DNA of 64,000 nucleotides from Gari tellinella (lineage: Eukaryota; Mollusca; Bivalvia; Cardiida; Psammobiidae). Where the stretch lies: the NCBI GenBank assembly GCA_922989275.2, contig OV277858.1, positions 7,626,001 through 7,690,000 on the forward strand, read 5' to 3'. Below the pieces are notes generated by a model, which was not told the DNA's origin, ran no database searches, and saw nothing but the letters and a program-made list of their open reading frames with translations. Position 1 is the first letter of the stretch. Every line of letters begins with the position of its first letter. Shown here piece after piece: positions 46,282 to 57,919 of this stretch. The translations under genes and the position numbers were made by a program.

Positions 46282-46416
46282 ATAATGGAATATCTGAAAA
46301 GGTGCAAGCCACAGTCACTGTTAGCTTTTTGGAAACCCCAGCAGTATGTGAAAGCAAGAACAAAGCTTTTCAATGAAAGGAAAACACTGAGAACAGAAGC
46401 CAGAGCAACACATTAA
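46282..46416 (+). CDS. Last exon E5, copy C, most complete
   Basis: Seen: acceptor AAAGACCAG, then 44 codons: IMEYLKRCKPQSLLAFWKP, QQYVKARTKLFNERKTLRTE, ARATH and TAA. This is the longest version and the likely ancestral end: A has a two-base deletion, B is truncated, D is frameshifted near the end. The downstream AATTACAGTGAACAAAACAT has no clear AATAAA signal. Strongly basic and amphipathic. Family not recognised. Confidence 0.5.
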   Translation: MMEYLKRCKPQSLLAFWKPQQYVKARTKLFNERKTLRTEARATH

Positions 46417-46724
46417 AGAGAATTACAGTGAACAAAACATGTTTCTGAAGGGTGTGTGTGTGGGGGGGGGGACACAAAGAGCATGCTGCTTGACACTTTT
46501 ACAAGGAGTGTTTCATAACTAACGAACTTGAACAATAACTTGGATATAATAAGTGTGACATATCAGTGAAAAGAACAATTATTTACTATTGTATAATGCA
46601 CGATAAGATCACAAAACTTGATAAATCACAATACTAACCTAAATTACCCCTTTCAAGAGCACTTGAACATAGCACTTTTCGTACATTTTGCAATAAGTTC
46701 TCAAAAAGTACATTTTGTTAAATT

Positions 46725-47726
46725 TGACTGACTACAATGCTTACATTTGTTGCGTTGGACCAATACCAATCAACTCATACTACCAAACGTTGATTTTACC
46801 TTGACCTAATTTGGGCTTTAAATATCTTAAATGGGCTATTTCTTTATAGTTAACTAGACTTTACTGTTTCGTCTAGTATCAACACTATTTAATACAATCC
46901 TTGATACTTAAACAGTTATTGTCATGGACCAATTCACTGTTATTGCTAAACCTCAATTTTAAGTTTAACTTGACTTAATTTGGACTCAAAAAGTTTCAGA
47001 AGGGGACATAAGTGTTCATGGAAACACCCTTGATAATATATTCTCAGAGCAAGTATAGCTATATTGTTGATATTTTACAAAATGATAATATCTCAAACAG
47101 TGTACCGTAGTTGGTGCATATTTGACAAAAAAAATTATGGACTTATTTAGAATAATAAAGTGGCTATAATAGGGAAAGAATCGGGTCTCGCAGAGACCCA
47201 CATGATTAAAAAATGTGGAGATCGTGTGTTAGAAATTGCCATGTGGGCAGCTAGCCAGTTACCTGGAAGGGAGTCATCTGTCGTTGACAATACACCCACC
47301 TCTGCACGTTAATAGAAAATCTGATGTTGATAAACTTGTATCAAAGTTTATTAAAAACAAATTACCAGTACCCTGGAGTGGGGGTCATCTGGGTTAATGT
47401 TGTGACTTATCAAGTTAATTTGTCTTCAAAACTATATGGGACAATGTATTTATTATGGGTGAATATCATCATGCAAAAGTGATATTCAATGCCATCGTGG
47501 TTGTCATCTGTTGCTTGTTTCAATATATTGTCCACAGAAGTATTACAAGACTTGTTGTTTTCTTAACCTTCTCTTACTGAATATTCATGTAAAAATCTGA
47601 CCCACAATGAACATCATCATCTGAGCTAGCTTATCATCTATTAACACATTCAAAATTTACAGTATATTTGTCAAGATCACACTTGTCGTATTCAAACTGT
47701 GTAATCTGCCTGTCTGCTCGGTTTTT
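46725..47726 (+). other. F5 remnant and unique sequence, copy C
   Basis: F5 remnant to about 47010, then the counterpart of 21216-21901. The 8-base deletion near 47473 breaks the frame seen in A and D. Confidence 0.45.
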
Positions 47727-48318
47727 ATGCCTCCGGCATCGACAGATGCGGAGGCATATAGTAATCGTCATATCCGTCAGTCTGTGTGTCCGTAACAAGG
47801 TTAAGTAGAATTTACCGTTTCGTCTAGCATCAACACCACTTACCCAAATGCTTGGATACTTATACAGTTGTTGCCTTGGATCATTCCCTATCCACCAATA
47901 TCACCAAACTCTGATCTTGACCTTGATCTTGACCTAATTTGGACTTCGAATATTTTGAATAGGCTATTTCCTGGTTAACTAGAATATACCGTTTCGTCTA
48001 GCATCAACACATCTGACTACAATGCTTTGATACTTATACAGTTGTTGCATTTGACCATTCCCTATCCACAAAACTTTGATTTTGACCTTGACCTTGACCT
48101 AATTTGGACTTAGAATATTTTAAATAGGCTATTTCCGGTTTAACTAGATTTTACCGTTTCGTCTAGCATCAACACTGTTTACTACAATGCTTCGATACTT
48201 ATACAGTTACTGCTTTGGACCATTACCAACTCACCAATAATACCCAAGCTCAGTTTGACCTTGACCTAATTTGGATGCCACCGGGGGCATAAGCGTTTAT
48301 TGAACGTGTAGTCTTGTT
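47727..48318 (+). mobile_element. F5 element, copy C, downstream
   Basis: Counterpart of 21902-22471, with one extra core section. Confidence 0.7.
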
Positions 48319-49069
48319 TTTTTATACGCCCACCTCAAGAAGTGGTCGTATATTGGCATGGCCCTGTCTGTCCGTCCGTGAATAAGTTCGTTCGTTTGTC
48401 TGTTCCTCCGTCAACATTTTGTTTGTCCTCAGTTTTTCCAGAAAACTATTGAACGGATATTAATGAAACTTCACACAAATGGTATATGCATAAAGATCTG
48501 AATGTGAGTCGAGTTGAGGTTAATTCAATTTTTCGTTACAGAGTTATCTGCCTTTGATGTACTTAAATATGCTATAATAAGCTTGTCCGGAGTTTTCTCG
48601 AAAAGCCGTTAGAGGAATATTAATGAAACTTCACACAAATGTTAAAAAAATTAAGATCTGAAGCTGGGTCAAGTTTGAGGTTCATTTCATTTTTCGTTAC
48701 AGAGTAATCTGCCCTTGATATACTCAAATATGCTATAAAAAGCTTGTCCGGACTATTTGAAGGATGTTGATGAAAAGTCACACAAATGTTAAAGTCATCA
48801 AGATCTGAAGATGAGGGAAATTTTAGAATAATTTGATTTGTTGTTACATAGTTATCTGACCTTGATGTACTAAAGTATGCTATAAAAGGCTTATTTGACA
48901 GTGTTAACACACTAAGCAACTACAGTTTTGAATGGACTTTGATTATATTTACCCACAGTATAATTATTGAAGTAAAAGTTCATGAAAGGGTTGATTATTA
49001 TTGAAATCGGATCATTGTGTCAAGACTTATTTGCCCTTGGTGTACTCAGATATGCTAGAAAAGGTTTTT
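48319..49069 (+). mobile_element. F6 element, copy C
   Basis: Seen: TATACGCCCACCTCAAGAAG start, about four units of 150-155 bp (TAATGAAACTTCACACAAAT, AGAGTTATCTGCCTTTGATG). Inverted in D at 54035-54722. Frames 48620-48919 and 54179-54457 are core shadows; both copies share them by descent. Confidence 0.65.
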
Positions 49070-50734
49070 TATGCCCCCGGCATCTATAGATGCGGAGGCA
49101 TATAGTAATCGACCTGTCCGTCCGTCTGTCCTTCCGTCCGTCCGTAACAGGTTAAGAAGTTTTTTACCGTTTCGTCTAGCATCAACACCGCTTACTCAAA
49201 TGCTTGGATACTTATACAGTTGTTGCCTTGGACCATTCCCTATCCACCAATATCACCCAACCTTGATTTTGACCTTGACCTAATTTGGACTTATTTTAAA
49301 TAAATAATATATTTTAAATGGGCTATTTCTTGGTTAACTAGATTTTACCGTTTCGTCTAGCATCAGCATAACTGACTACAATTCTTTGGTACTTATACAG
49401 TTGTTGCCTTGGATCACTACCAATCCACCCATATTGCCCAACCTTGATTTTGACCTTGACCTAAATTGGGTAATTTGGACTTAGAAAAAAATTCAGAATA
49501 TATTGTCAAGGATGCCACCGGGGGCATAAGTGTTTATTAGCTCACCTGAGCTAGCTCAGGGTGAGCTATTGCAATACTTGAATGTCCGTCGTCCGGCGTC
49601 AACAATTTTAGTGTTTACACTCTAGATGTCACAAAATTTATCCAATCTTTCTCAAACTTGCTCAGTTTGTATATTACCATAAGAGTTCGAATGAGTTCGA
49701 TTATGATTGAAATCGGACAAATAGGTCAAGAGTTATCTACCTTTGAATTGCTGAAAATGCCATATTTAACAGTGTTTACACTCTAGAGGCCACACTATTT
49801 ATCCAATCTTTCTCAAACTTGCCCAGATTGTATATGACTATAAGAGTTCAATTGAGTTTGATTATGGTTGAAATTGGAATAATATATCAAGAGTTATCAA
49901 CCTTTGAACTGCTGAAAATACCATATTTTACAGTGTTTACACTCTAGAGGCCACAATTTTTATCCAATCTATCTCAAACCTGCTCAGATTGTATATGACT
50001 ATAAGAGTTCAGATGAGTTCGATTATGGTTGAAATCAGACTTATAGGTCGAGAGTTATCTACCTTTGAATTGCTGAAAATGCTTATTTAACGATGTTTAC
50101 ACTCTAGAGGCCACAAATTTTATCCAATCTTTCTCAACCTTACTCAGAATTGTATATTACTATAAGACTTCAGATGAGTTCAATTATGGTTGTAATCTGA
50201 TCAATAGGTCAAGAGTTATCTACCTTTGAATTGCTGAAAATGATACATGTATATTTAACAGTGTTTACGCTCTAGAGGCCACAATATTTATCCAAGCACT
50301 CTCAAACTTGCGCAGATTGTATATGACCATGAGAGTTCGAAAAAGGGTGATTATGGTTGGAATCGGACAAATAGATCAAGAGATATCTACCTTTGAATTG
50401 CTGAAAATGCCATATTTTACAGCGTTTACACTCTTGCAACTACAGTTTTCAATGGATTTTGATTATACTTGTACACAAAAGATGTAGCTATACGTTCTTG
50501 AAGGAGTGAAATTATTGTTGAAATGTAATCATTGTGGCAATATATATAGTTACCTGCCCTTGATATACTCTAGGTATCTGCCTTTGATGTACTCTACTAT
50601 ACTACAGTAGGTCGACAAACTTGAATGGATTTAGAATAAAACGGGTGAAATTCAAAGGTAAAGCTATCAGGCTTCATTACAAATGGTGAGCGATATCAGG
50701 GCCTTCAGGCCCTCTTGTTGAACGCGCATTCTTG
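49070..50734 (+). mobile_element. F5 element with nested F7; empty site in copy D
   Basis: Seen: TATGCCCCCGGCATCTATAG start, end at GCATTCTTG before TTTTT. Copy D lacks it: there GCTAGAAAAGG joins TTTTTTTT and CAGTAATGTTGG directly (reverse of 54020-54045). The F5 end is split by F7 at 49539-50717. Confidence 0.8.
49539..50717 (+). mobile_element. F7 element, complete, nested in F5
   Basis: Seen: AGCTCACCTGAGCTAGCTCA hairpin start, five or so cores of about 162 bp (GTTTACACTCTAGAGGCCAC, AAGAGTTATCTACCTTTGAA), and an end with hairpin AGGGCCTTCAGGCCCT and CTTG then TT. Uninterrupted F5 reads GTGTTTATTGAACGCGC; here TTTATT precedes and GAACGCGC follows the element. Confidence 0.8.
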
Positions 50735-51086
50735 TTTTTAGTAATGTTGGTGCTTTACCCCTCGACTACACCCGCCAGTGAATAATTTGAGAGAAAAACC
50801 ATTGATAATACATTAATTTGAATTCAGAATGAATTTTTTTCCTTTTATGTTGTATACATATGAATCGGTCTCCTTAAACTAAAATCGGTCAACTTAAACT
50901 GGAATATATGTTGTGTCTACTTAAAACTCCCAAATAATTTGAGAGAAAACAATTGATACATTAATTTGAATAATTTGAGAGAAAAACCATTGATAATACA
51001 TTAATTTGAATTTAGAATAATTGTTTTCCATTTATGTTGTATATATATATATATCAATCGGTCTCCTTAAACTAATATCGGTCACC

Positions 51087-51338
51087 TTAACCCTTTCCCC
51101 CATAGAAGCGCCTTTTAGCGAATATGATTTATTTCTCCGCTGAAGAAAATAGTTCCAATTTAATCAGTCATGAATATATATTATAGGGAATGTTTTCTAT
51201 ATTCTAGCACATGATAGCTTAAAGCAAGTTGAAAGTAAAGCAGAATGCACCTTAGGGTGCATTCTGCTTTACTTTCAACCTACTTTAAGTAGTCACCTAT
51301 TTTCAATACTAGAAAGAGGATATCAGGTAAAGGGTTAA
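51087..51338. mobile_element. TTAA-target MITE in left arm only
   Basis: Seen: TTAACCCTTTCCCCCATAG to GGTAAAGGGTTAA. The right arm (near 53680) has the empty site, GAGTTTAAGGTGAC. Includes the mini-palindrome at 51218-51292. Confidence 0.85.
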
Positions 51339-51495
51339 ACTCGAATATTATGTTGTGTCTACTTAAAACCCTTAAAAAATTTGATAGAAAAACCATTGTT
51401 AATACATTAATTTGAATAATTTGAGAGAAAAACCATTGATAATACATTAATTTGAATTTGGAATGAATGTATCCCTTTTCATGTTGTATATATAT

Positions 51496-51774
51496 TTGAT
51501 TTGATTTGTTTTTCATTTACGTCGCTTTCAACAGTATTTCAGTCATATCACGACGTCCAGCTAATTACAGGTGGAGGAAGACCCCAGAAGTTCTTTATGC
51601 ACTGTTTCAGGCACAAATCAACAACTGGGTAGAACCACCGTACTACCGCAAGCCAGCTGGAAGGCTTCCCCACATGAAAAATCTGAACGACCCTACTGGG
51701 ATTCGAACTCACAGCGGCGAGGAGCTTAGTGATGTTAGTCACAGTGACTACACCACTAGGCCACGGAGGCCCCA
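51496..51774 (-). mobile_element. SINE in left arm of palindrome
   Basis: Same SINE family as 18407. A TGTATATATAT-type duplication flanks it. The mirror copy is 53251-53530, so one insertion before the arms formed. The frames 51506-51802 and 51548-51817 are inside it. Confidence 0.8.
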
Positions 51775-52350
51775 ATGTATATATATGAATCGGTCTCCTT
51801 AAACTTATATTGGTCACCTTAAACTCAAATATATGTTGTGTTTACTTAAACCTCTCAAATAATTTGAGAGAAAAACCATTGTTCATACATATACATTAAT
51901 TTGATTAATTTGAGAGAAAAACTATTGTCAAGTAGATCTAAAAAAAATTTTTTTTTTTTTTTAATTTTAGGGCAGGGCGCGGCACCCTCCTAAAAAGGCC
52001 TAGCTGGAGCACTGTTAAATACATAAATTTGAATTTAGAATGAATTTATCCATTTTCTGTAATATATATATGAATCGGTCTCCTTAAACTTTTATTTGTC
52101 CCCCTAAACTCGAATATATGTTGGTCTACTTAAAACCCTCAACGTCCTTACACAATATTAGGGAGACCAATATTTTTGTATATTTTTAAATACTTAATTT
52201 TTCTAAATTTTTTTTTAAAAAAAACCTTAATTACAACTTAAACATGATTTATTGAGTAAAAAAAAATAAAAAAATCATAAGATAAAAAATATATAAAATG
52301 TGTCCTTAAACCCCATTTTTAGGGACGGTCCCCCTAATGCCTTCATTAGG

Positions 52351-52386
<36 letters not shown>
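52351..52386. repeat. (AT)n at the dyad of the C/D palindrome
   Basis: Seen: ATTATATATA ... TATAAT, 36 bases, exactly at the point where sequence turns into its own complement; flanking arms CCTAATGCCTTCATTAGG are perfect here. Confidence 0.9.
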
Positions 52387-52926
52387 CCTAATGAAGGCAT
52401 TAGGGGGACCGTCCCTAAAAATGGGGTTTAAGGAGACATTTTATATATTTTTTATCTTAGGGTTTTTTTTGTTGTTTTTTTCCCAAAAATCATGTTTAAG
52501 TTGTAATTAGGGCTTTTGTAAAAACATTTTTTAGAAAAATTAAGTATTTAAAAATATACAAAAATATTGGTCTCCCTAATATTTTGTAAGGACGTTGAGG
52601 GTTTTAAGTAGACCAACATATATATTCGAGTTTAAGGGGACCAATAAAAGTTTAAGGAGACCGATTCATATATATATTACAGAAAATGGATAAATTCATT
52701 CTAAATTCAAATTAATGTATTTAACAGTGCTCCAGCTAGGCCTTTTAAGAAGGGTGCCGCGCCCTGCCCTAAAATTAAAAAAAAAAAAAAAATTAAAAAA
52801 AAAAAATTAAAATATTTTTTTTTTTTTTTACAAATTAATAATTAACAATAGTTTTTCTCTCAAATTATTCAAATCTATAATGTATATGTATTAACAATGG
52901 TTTTTCTCTCAAATTATTTGAGAGGT

Positions 52927-53180
52927 TTAACTCATTATCCCCTGAAATTTCCAATGGACAATTCCATTTTGCAGTTAAGGCTGGTCAATTTTTTGACTAT
53001 TTAGGGGTTGTTTGTTTATAATATATTGCAATATTACAAACAGTGAAGTCCCTGATTAGAGGGTTCCTGCAGGAGCCCTCTAATCAGGGACTTCACTGTT
53101 TGCATTAGACCAGTGTACTTTTAACAGGTACACATTTGGTAAAGGACGCATATATGCGTCACTAGGGCTCAATGAGTTAA
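52927..53180. mobile_element. TTAA-target MITE in right arm only
   Basis: Seen: TTAACTCATTATCCCC to GGGCTCAATGAGTTAA. The left arm at 51838-51850 has the empty site GTTTACTTAAACC. Carries a nested 66-bp palindrome. Confidence 0.8.
53037..53102. repeat. 66-bp near-perfect palindrome
   Basis: CAAACAGTGAAGTCCCTGAT ... and its complement, with one mismatch pair around a TCCTGCAGGA centre. Confidence 0.8.
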
Positions 53181-53250
53181 GTAAACACGACATATATTTG
53201 AGTTTAAGGTGACCAATATAAGTTTAAGGAGACCGATTCATATATATACA

Positions 53251-53530
53251 GGGGGCCTCCGTGGCCTAGTGGTGTAGTCACTGTGACTAACATCACTAAG
53301 CTCCTCACCACTGTGAGTTCGAATCCCAGTAGGGTCGATCGGATTTTTCATGTGGGGAAGCCTTCCAGCTGGCTTGCGGTAAGTCGGTGGTTCTACCCAG
53401 TTGTTGATTTGTGCCTGAAACAGTGCATAAAGAACTTCTGGGGTCTTCCTCCACCTGTAATTAGCTGGACGTCGCGATATGACTGAAAAACTGTTGAAAG
53501 CGACGTAAATCAAAAACAAATCAAATCAAA
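53251..53530 (+). mobile_element. SINE in right arm of palindrome
   Basis: Mirror of 51496-51774. A box TGGCCTAGTGG, B box GAGTTCGAATCCC, tail CAAATCAAATCAAA. ATATATATACA / ATATTTATACA duplication. Confidence 0.8.
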
Positions 53531-54034
53531 TATTTATACAACATGAAAGGGATAAATTCATTCTAAATTCAAATTAATGTATTATTAATGGTTTTTCTCT
53601 CAAATTAATGTATTAACAATGGTTTTTCTATCAAATTATTTGGGGTTTTTAAGTAGACACAACATAATATTCGAGTTTAAGGTGACAGATATTAGTTTAA
53701 GGAGACCGATTGATATATATATACAACATAAACGGAAAACAATTATTCTAAATTCAAATTAATGTATTATCAATGGTTTTTCTCTCAAATTATTCAAATT
53801 AATGTATTAATAATTTTCTCTCAAATTATTTGGGAGTTTTAAGTAGACACAACATATATTCCAGTTTAAGGTGGCCGATATTAGTTTAAGGAGACCGATT
53901 CATATATATACAACATAAAAGGAAAAAAATTCATTCTGAATTCAAATTAATGTATTATCAATGGTTTTTCTCTCAAATTATTCACTGGCGGATGTAGTCG
54001 AGGGGTAAAGCACCAACATTACTGAAAAAAAAAC

Positions 54035-54722
54035 CTTTTCTAGCATATCTGCGTACACCAAGGGCAAATAAGTCTCGACACAATGATCCGATTTCAATAA
54101 TAATCAACCCTTTCATGAACTTTTACTTCAATAATTATACTGTGGGTAAATATAATCAAAGTCCATTCAAAACTGTAGTTGCTTAGTGTGTTAACACTGT
54201 CAAATAAGCCTTTTATAGCATATTTTAGTACATCAAGGTCAGATAACTATGTAACAACAAATCAAATTATTCTAAAAGTTCCCTCATCTTCAGATCTTGA
54301 TGACTTTAACATTTGTGTGACGTTTCATCAACATCCTTCAAATAGTCCGGACAAGCTTTTTATAGCATATTTGAGTATATCAAGAGCAGATTACTCTGTA
54401 ACGAAAAATGAAATGAACCTCAAACTTGACTCAGCTTCAGATCTTTATTGTTTTTAACATTTGTGTGAAGTTTCATTAATATTCCTCTAATGGCTTTTCG
54501 AGAAAACTCCGGACAAGCTCATTATAGCATATTTAAGTACATCAAAGGCAGATAACTCTGTTACGAAAAATTGAATAAACCTCAACTCGACTCACATTCA
54601 GATCTTTATGCATATACCATTTGTGTGAAGTTTCATTAATAGACAAACGAACGAACTTATTCAGGGACGGACAGACAGGGCCATGCCAATATACGACCAC
54701 TTCTTGTGGTGGGCGTATAAAA
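54035..54722 (-). mobile_element. F6 element, copy D
   Basis: Inverted counterpart of 48319-49069; ends at GGTGGGCGTATAAAAA. Confidence 0.6.
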
Positions 54723-54724
54723 AA

Positions 54725-55318
54725 ACAAGACTGCACGTTCAATAAACGCTTATGCCCCCGGTGGCATCCTTTACAATATATTCTGAATTTTTCCTAAGTC
54801 CAAATTAGGTCAAGGTCAAACTGAGCTTGGGTATTATTGGTGAATTGGTAATGGTCCAAAGCATCGAAGCATTGTAGTAAACAGTGTTGATGCTAGACGA
54901 AACGGTAAAATCTAGTTAACCAGGAAATAGCCTATTTAAAATATTCTAAGTCCAAATTAGGTCAAGGTCAAAATCAAAGTTTGGTGGATAGGGAATGGTC
55001 AAATGCAACAACTGTATAAATATCACAGTATTGTAGTCAGATGTGTTGATGCTAGACGAAACGGTAAATTCTAGTTAACCAGGAAATAGCCTATTCAAAA
55101 TATTTGAAGTCCAAATTAGGTCAAGATCAAAGTTTGGTGATATTGGTGGATAGGGAATGATCCAAGGCAACAACTGTATAAGTATCCAAGCATTTGGGTA
55201 AGCGGTGTTGATGCTAGATGAAACGGTAAATTCTACTTAACCTTGTTACGGACACACGGACTGACGGATATGACGATTACTATATGCCTCCGCATCTGTC
55301 GATGCCGGGGGCATAAAA
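54725..55318 (-). mobile_element. F5 element, copy D, downstream
   Basis: Inverted counterpart of 47727-48318 (ACAAGACTGCACGTTC to GATGCCGGGGGCATAAAA). Confidence 0.7.
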
Positions 55319-56645
55319 ACTGAGCAGACGGGCAGATTACACAGTTTGAATACGATAAGTGTGATCTTGACAAATACACTGTAAATTTTGAATGTGTTAA
55401 TAGATGATAAGCTAGCTCAGATGATGATGTTCATTGTGGGTCAGATTTTTACATGAATATTCAGTAAGAGAAGGTTAAGAAAACAACAAGTCTTGTAATA
55501 CTTCTGTAGACAATATATTGAAACAAGCAACAGATGACAACCACGATGGCATTGAATAACACTTTTGCAAATTAACATGATGATATTCACCCATGATAAA
55601 TACATTGTCCCATATAGTTTTGAAGACAAATTAACTTGATAAGTCACAACATTAACCCAGATGACCCCCACTCCAGGGTACTGGTAATTTGTTTTTTAAT
55701 AAACTTTGATACAAGTACATCAACATCAGATTTTCTATTAACGTGCAGAGGTGGGTGCATTGTCAACGACAGAGGACTCCCTTCCAGGTAACTGGCTAGC
55801 TGCCCACATGGAAATTTCTAAAACACGATCTCTACATTTTTTAATCATGTGGGTCTCTGCGAGACCCGATTCTTTCCCTATTATAGCCACTTTATTATTC
55901 TAAATAAGTCCATAATTTTTTTTGTCAAATATGCACATACTACACTGTTTGAGATATTATCATTTTGTAAAATATCAACAATATAGCTATACTTGCTCTG
56001 AGAATATATTATCAAGGGTGTTTCCATGAACACTTATGTCCCCTTCTGAAACTTTTTGAGTCTAAATTAAGTCAAGTTAAATTAAACTTAAAATTGAGGT
56101 TTAGCAATAAGAGTGAATTGGTCTATGACAATAACTGTTTAAGTATCAAGGATTGTAGTAAATAGTGTTGATACTAGACGAAACAGAAAAGTCTAGTTAA
56201 CTAAGAAATAGCCCATTTAAGATATTTAAAGCCCAAATTAGGTCAAGGTATAAATCAACGTTTGGTAGTATGAGTTGATTGGTATTGGTCCAACGCAACA
56301 ATGTAAGCATTGTAGCCAGTCAAATTTTACAAATTGTACTTTTTAAGAACTTATTGCAAAATGTAAGAAAAGTGCTATGTTCAAGTGCTCTTGAAAGGGG
56401 TAATTTAGGTTAGTATTGTGATTTATCAAGTTTTGTGATCTTATCGTGTATTATACAATAGTAAATAATTGTCCTTTTCACGGATATGTCACACTTATTA
56501 TATCCAAGTTATTGTTCAAGTTCGTTAGTTATGAAACACTCCTTGTAAAAGTGTCAAGCAGCATGCTCTTTGTGTCCCCCCCCCCCCCCCCCCCCCCCCA
56601 CACACACACACCCTTCAGAAACATGTTTTGTTCACTGTAATTCTC
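55319..56645 (-). other. Unique sequence and F5 remnant, copy D
   Basis: Counterpart of 20580-21901. F5 remnant at about 56040-56345; C run and CA repeat at 56575-56614. No gene supported. Confidence 0.45.
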
Positions 56646-56780
56646 TTATGTGTTGCTCTGGCTTCTGTTCTCAAGTGTTTTCCTTTCATTGAAAAGCTTT
56701 GTTCTTGCTTTCACATACTGCTGGGGTTTCCAAAAAGCTAACAGTGACTGTGGCTTGCACCTTTTCAGATATTCCATTAT
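56646..56780 (-). pseudogene. Exon E5, copy D, altered C-terminus
   Basis: Same exon as 46282-46416, but one T is inserted after the Lys-Thr codons and one base is lost at the stop. The last residues therefore read LENRSQSNT instead of LRTEARATH and end at a TAA of equal length. Confidence 0.5.
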
Positions 56781-56851
56781 CTGGTGTTTGCCTTAAAAAC
56801 AGAAAACGAACTTACATTTTACACAAAAGTTCTAAAAGAAATCAGACATTT

Positions 56852-57090
56852 AGCAACCAGGGGCCCGTTTCATAAAACTTCATACGACAAATGTTGTCAT
56901 AAGTCAGATTATAAAATGCTCAACTATTATTTTATTTCTCCATCTAATCCTGTCTAGTGACATCGGTTTGGAATCGGTTTTTTTAGTCACAAGGCTTGAT
57001 TAGATGGAGAAATCAGATATTAAATGTATTTAAAGTTTAGACTTACAATTGTTTTTGTTGTTCAAAGTTTTCTGAAACAGGCTCCAGGTA
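56852..57090. mobile_element. GGGCCCGTTTC MITE, copy D
   Basis: Inverted counterpart of 45973-46210. Confidence 0.7.
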
Positions 57091-57778
57091 TTTGTGACAC
57101 ATTGCATGAAATATAAATTTCACCATACAATACTATGTCCCATATGGGCCATCATGACTCTGGATTAATATCAAATTTTAAAGCCAAAATGGTCACCTAG
57201 AGCCTATATCCCATCTGAGCATATAACAAATGGAAACAAGACTGCGCGTTCAATAAACACTTAACTTATGCCCCCGGTGGCATACTTGACAATAAAAATA
57301 TTCTAAATCTTTTCTAAGTCCAAATTAGGTCACGGTCAAGATCAAACTGAGTTTGGATATTCTTGGTGAGTTGGCAACAGTCCATGTCAATAACTGTATA
57401 AGTACCAAAGCATTGTACTAGGCAGTGTTGATGCTAGATAAAACGGTAAAATCTAGTTAACTGAGAAAGAGCCTATTTAAAATATTCTAAGTTCAATTTA
57501 AGTCAAGGTCAAGGCAGGGATCATTCTGGGCCGCGATATTTCGCATGAAAATGACAGATATCGCATCAAAATTTGTATAACGCAAATATTTCTCGCACTC
57601 GTTTCTCAGATACTTGCGAGCGAAACGTAATTCTTCTCGATTTATTTCCGATATTTACAAACATTTCTGATCAATTTCGTCGAACGCCTTATCGTAATCG
57701 CAGCATCCCGCGCACCAATAAGTATTAACAGCAAATCATTAAACGGAAAGGACCGAGAGTTCCGAATTTTGTATATAT

Positions 57779-57793
57779 ATATATATATATATA
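57779..57793. repeat. (TA)n microsatellite
   Basis: A run of about 12 TA dinucleotides from 57771. Confidence 0.7.
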
Positions 57794-57919
57794 AAATCAA
57801 AACACATCCGGTTCAGAGTAAAACGTGTACCAGACCGCACAAAGACTAATTGACAATTACAGACAGATAAATGTGACGGAAATGAACGGTATATAAACAC
57901 TTCTACAGTCTGACTGTGG

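Larger units (their letters stand above)
36763..52368 (+). repeat. Segmental copy C (left arm of palindrome)
   Basis: Collinear with copy A from 10240 to 22680 and then with copy D in inverse order to the centre at 52368. Main differences from A: 13 instead of 19 minisatellite units, a SINE-tail insertion at 42181, ten extra bases at the E4 donor, and a deletion of about 480 bp at 44736. Confidence 0.85.
50735..54034. repeat. Palindrome centre built of diverged 'Cys-free' AT-rich units
   Basis: Seen: repeated blocks containing CGGTCTCCTTAAAC, GGTCACCTTAAA, ATATATGTTGTGTCTACTT and CAAATAATTTGAGAGAAAAA, inverted about 52368. The inner arms share ACGGTCCCCCTAATGCC and CGCGGCACCCT words. TTAA MITEs and a SINE are inserted. 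No gene. ('Cys-free' in the title only notes that no protein is implied.). Confidence 0.75.

Noticed and set aside
48620..48919. Matching 92-99 codon frames in F6 (48620-48919, 54179-54457)
   Set aside because: They are mirror copies of the same repeat across the palindrome, so conservation is not independent.
52351..52386. Assembly hairpin artefact as the full explanation of the palindrome
   Set aside because: The arms differ by many substitutions and by independent transposon insertions with proper empty sites. It is still worth checking with reads.
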